DNA from: Actinomadura rupiterrae
GTDB taxonomy: Bacteria > Actinomycetota > Actinomycetes > Streptosporangiales > Streptosporangiaceae
Direction: 5' to 3'
Assembly (NCBI RefSeq): GCF_024172125.1
Contig: NZ_JAMZEA010000006.1
Location: forward strand, 716,934 to 780,933
DNA: 64,000 bases
Shown here one piece after another: positions 61,731 through 64,000 of the stretch (its first letter is position 1; each line of letters begins with the position of its first letter). The notes beneath the pieces are model-generated. The model saw only the letters and a program-made list of their open reading frames with translations. It did no database searches and had not been told where the DNA came from. The translations under genes were made by a program, and so were the position numbers.

Positions 61731-62855
61731 TCAGGCGACGACGTCCAGACGTCGACGATGCTCGGCCCACTGAAGCGAGTGCCGAATGGCATCGCCGATC
61801 GTGAACTCCGGCCTCCAGCCGAGAACCTCCCAAGCCTTAGCCGGATCCACGAACGCCCCGACCACGTCCCCCGGCCGCGCCGCCGCCTCCTCCACAACCA
61901 ACCCGTCCCCGACGACCGCCCGAAACGCCTCGACCAACTCCCGAACGGTCGTCCCGTCCCCAGTCCCCAAATTCACAACCTGATAAGCAGCACCAGGCGT
62001 ACTCGCGGCCGGGGCGCCGGCCAAGCGTGCGGGTGAGGCCACGGCATCGGACGCAGGCAGAGCACCAGCCGGACCTGCGGACGGGGCACCGGCCAGGCGC
62101 GCGGGCGGAGTTCCGGCGGCGGGCGGGACGATCGCGTCGAAACGTTCCACGGCGGTGACGAAGGCGCGCGCGATGTCCCAGACGTGGATGTAGTCGCGGA
62201 TGGCCGTCCCGTCGCGGGTCGGCCACTCCACACCCGTGATCTTGAACGGCACGCCCGTCTCGTACGACTCGATCATCTTGCCGAGCGCATGCGTGGGCTT
62301 CCCCGACTGCAGGCCCGTGCGCATCTTCGGGTCCGCGCCGATCGGGTTCAGGTAGCGCAGCGACACCACGCGCAGCCCGTAGGCCCCGGCCAGGTCGCGC
62401 AGCGCCGCCTCCGCCATCGCCTTCGAGCGCGTATAGGGGTTGCGCGGGTCGAGCTCGGACGCCTCGGTGACCGACAGGTCCGGGGACGGCCGGTACATGC
62501 CCGCCGTGGACGCGAACACCATCCGGTCGCAGTGGTTGCGCCGCAGGTGCTCGGCGAACTCCAGCGTCCGCGTGAGGTTCACGCGGTAGTAGCGGGACGG
62601 GTCGCGCACCGAGTCCGGCACGACGATCAGCGCCGCGCAGTGCACCGCGGCGGCGATGTCCGGATGCTCGGCGAAGATCCGGTCCACCAGCACGCCGTCC
62701 CCGATGTCGCCGCGGTAGAAGACCTTCCCGGCCGTGAACTCCGTCCGTCCGGTGACCAGGCTGTCGAGCACGACCGGCGTGGCGCCGCGCTCGGCGAAGG
62801 CCGACGCGATCGTGCTCCCGATGAACCCCGCTCCCCCTGTGATCAGCACTTTCAC
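61731..62855 (-). CDS. galE: NAD-dependent epimerase (UDP-glucose 4-epimerase, GalE-like)
   Basis: The 374-aa extended SDR has GGAGFIG (about residues 7-13), the catalytic triad in VFASTAGMY (Ser/Thr) and YTRSK, then YLNPIGADP and TRDGTAIRDYIHVWDIARA. It should interconvert UDP-glucose and UDP-galactose or related nucleotide sugars. An insertion of about 45 residues of Ala/Pro/Gly repeat (PARLAGAP occurs twice) splits the fold before YQVVNLGTGDGTTVREL, where relatives have a short loop. GTG 62855 has AGGGG eight bases upstream; a longer upstream frame is unlikely. Confidence 0.88.
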   Translation of the reverse strand: MKVLITGGAGFIGSTIASAFAERGATPVVLDSLVTGRTEFTAGKVFYRGDIGDGVLVDRIFAEHPDIAAAVHCAALIVVPDSVRDPSRYYRVNLTRTLEFAEHLRRNHCDRMVFASTAGMYRPSPDLSVTEASELDPRNPYTRSKAMAEAALRDLAGAYGLRVVSLRYLNPIGADPKMRTGLQSGKPTHALGKMIESYETGVPFKITGVEWPTRDGTAIRDYIHVWDIARAFVTAVERFDAIVPPAAGTPPARLAGAPSAGPAGALPASDAVASPARLAGAPAASTPGAAYQVVNLGTGDGTTVRELVEAFRAVVGDGLVVEEAAARPGDVVGAFVDPAKAWEVLGWRPEFTIGDAIRHSLQWAEHRRRLDVVA

Positions 62856-62989
62856 TGCGGTCACCCCTAACCGATCGTGCTCCCCGTGGCTCGGTACGGA
62901 CAGAATCCGCAAGCCTCCTCGCAGGGTCAACGCCGCGTTAACCAACTGACCAGCACCGGACGCCCCGTCCCCCACCACGTTTCGCCGCC

Positions 62990-63200
62990 CCCAAACCCCA
63001 ACGCCCCCGCGCCCGCACCCACGCGCGCGCAACCCACCCCCCACCCAACACCCCATCCCACAAGCACCCCCTCTTCACTCAAGTAACACCCTCTAACAAA
63101 CCCAACCCCCCTTCACACAAACTTCAATATCTCACAACCACACCACCCCCTAACAAAACACTTGCCCCTCACCCCCACACCGCCCCTTCACCCACGCCCC
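62990..63200. other. C/A-rich low-complexity spacer
   Basis: The stretch is dominated by CCCCA/ACACC runs with several AACAAA and TAACA segments, far less G-rich than the rest of the window. No gene, RNA or terminator is recognisable. Confidence 0.6.
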
Positions 63201-63229
63201 CAGCCCTCACTCATCGGCCAAGGCCTGCG

Positions 63230-64000
63230 TATGCGCGAGCCCACAAGCTCGCACTGCCGCCTCGCACAGGCGCTGGAGACTGCGCACACGCCGAGGGCCT
63301 CACACGCGCTCGGGCCTCGCGCATGCGCGGTGCCTCACACACGTGCGGAGGCCCACGTGCCCAGGCCGCGCACGCGCTGGGCCTTGCACACGCACCGGGG
63401 GGCTTGCTTACGTGCCGGGGGCACGCGCTCGCAGGGCCTCGCACGTCCGCCGGGCCTCACATGTCCGCCGGCCTCACACGCGCGCCGGGGGCTCGCGCAC
63501 GCGCGGGGCCTCACACACGTCGGGACGGCACAGAGGCGCCCGCCCAAGCTCGCACCAAAACCTCACACACGCGCCAGGCCGCACATGTACTGGGGCCTCA
63601 CACACACGCCGGAACATCACACACGCGCCGGGCTTGCGTACGCGCCGGGGCCTGCACACGCTGGATCCTTGCGCACGTACTGGCGCTTTCGCTCGCGCGG
63701 GGACCCTCACGCACGCGCCCAAGCCGCGCACGCGCTGGGGGCTTGCACACACCAGGCCTCTCACGCGCGCGGGGCCTTGCGCGCCCGCCGAGGCCTCACG
63801 TACGTGCTGAGGACGCGCGCAAGCGCTCGGGCCCGCACACGCGCAGTGCCTCGCGTTCACGCGCCCGGGCCTCACGCCCGCTCCGGCCTCGCGCTGAAGC
63901 TTGCGCACACGCCGGAGCCTCACACACACCCGGACCTCGCGGAGCGGGCGCGTAGACGCCGGAGCCTCACACATGCCCGGGGCCTCACGCTCGTGCCAGG
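63230..64000. repeat. Degenerate ~18-bp minisatellite, runs off the window end
   Basis: More than 30 imperfect units are present, of consensus near CGGGCCTCACACACGCGC, with lengths from 15 to 20 bases. All frames yield Ala/Arg/Gly/His/Thr-rich low-complexity protein on both strands. There are no constant-length spacers, so it is not a CRISPR array. The array continues beyond position 64000. Confidence 0.88.

Noticed and set aside
63230..64000. Possible CRISPR array
   Set aside because: Units are degenerate and contiguous; there are no constant repeats separated by unique spacers and no cas genes.

Overview
The window looks like chromosomal DNA of a very high-GC actinomycete. Pointers are frequent GTG/TTG starts, strong G/C third-position bias, a LAL-type LuxR regulator, an Mce-type ATPase, secreted alpha-lytic-type proteases, an MbtH-dependent NRPS locus and steroid-catabolism-like P450/SDR genes. 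An Actinomadura-like (Streptosporangiales) host is an inference. I see no rRNA, tRNA, CRISPR array, integrase or transposase.

Layout. (1) 0.6-9.5 kb holds housekeeping and accessory genes: an acyltransferase, a DEDDh exonuclease, an anti-sigma-like ATPase fused to ankyrin repeats, a DHA2 efflux pump with a divergent TetR and two operator-like palindromes, an MscS channel and a CocE/NonD hydrolase. (2) 9.5-11.1 kb is degenerate repeat DNA. (3) 11.1-13.4 kb is a minus-strand operon of lipoprotein serpin, gamma-glutamylcyclotransferase-fold protein and peroxiredoxin Q. (4) 13.8-26.4 kb holds a GT4 glycosyltransferase, a LAL regulator, a DapB-like reductase plus SDR, a small Cys-rich protein, a patatin, an ornithine-cyclodeaminase-like enzyme, an orphan Mce ATPase and two paralogous S1 proteases. 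(5) 26.4-51.0 kb is a minus-strand NRPS operon: three synthetases (3646, 2552 and 1326 aa), MbtH, GNAT, type II thioesterase and a SnoaL-like protein, most joined by 4-base stop/start overlaps. (6) 51.5-55.3 kb holds an adenylation-domain remnant, an ECF sigma factor and a D,D-carboxypeptidase with a long disordered cytoplasmic N-terminus. (7) 55.3-62.9 kb holds a LysE exporter, a KstR-like TetR, two SDRs, an amidohydrolase, a P450 and a GalE-like epimerase; four of these carry apparent frameshifts. (8) 63.2 kb to the end is repeat DNA.

The NRPS operon is the main biology. The module order is C-A-T-E / C-(A truncated)-T / C-A(Thr)-T-E / C-A-T / C-A(Thr)-T-E / C-A-T-TE. Epimerase placement and C-domain subtypes agree on a strictly alternating D-L-D-L-D-L hexapeptide. 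Module 2 has lost nearly all of its adenylation domain, keeping only the A10 tail, so its residue must be supplied in trans or skipped.

A second theme is a set of unrelated minisatellites (14, 17, 21, 24, 30 and 35-36 bp units) at gene boundaries. Some run into coding DNA. One has amplified an overlapping stop/start junction into two 12-codon micro-ORFs in front of the P450. Between about 52 and 61 kb many single-base indels, nearly all missing G or C, break otherwise well-conserved genes. Sequencing error must be excluded before these genes are called pseudogenes.
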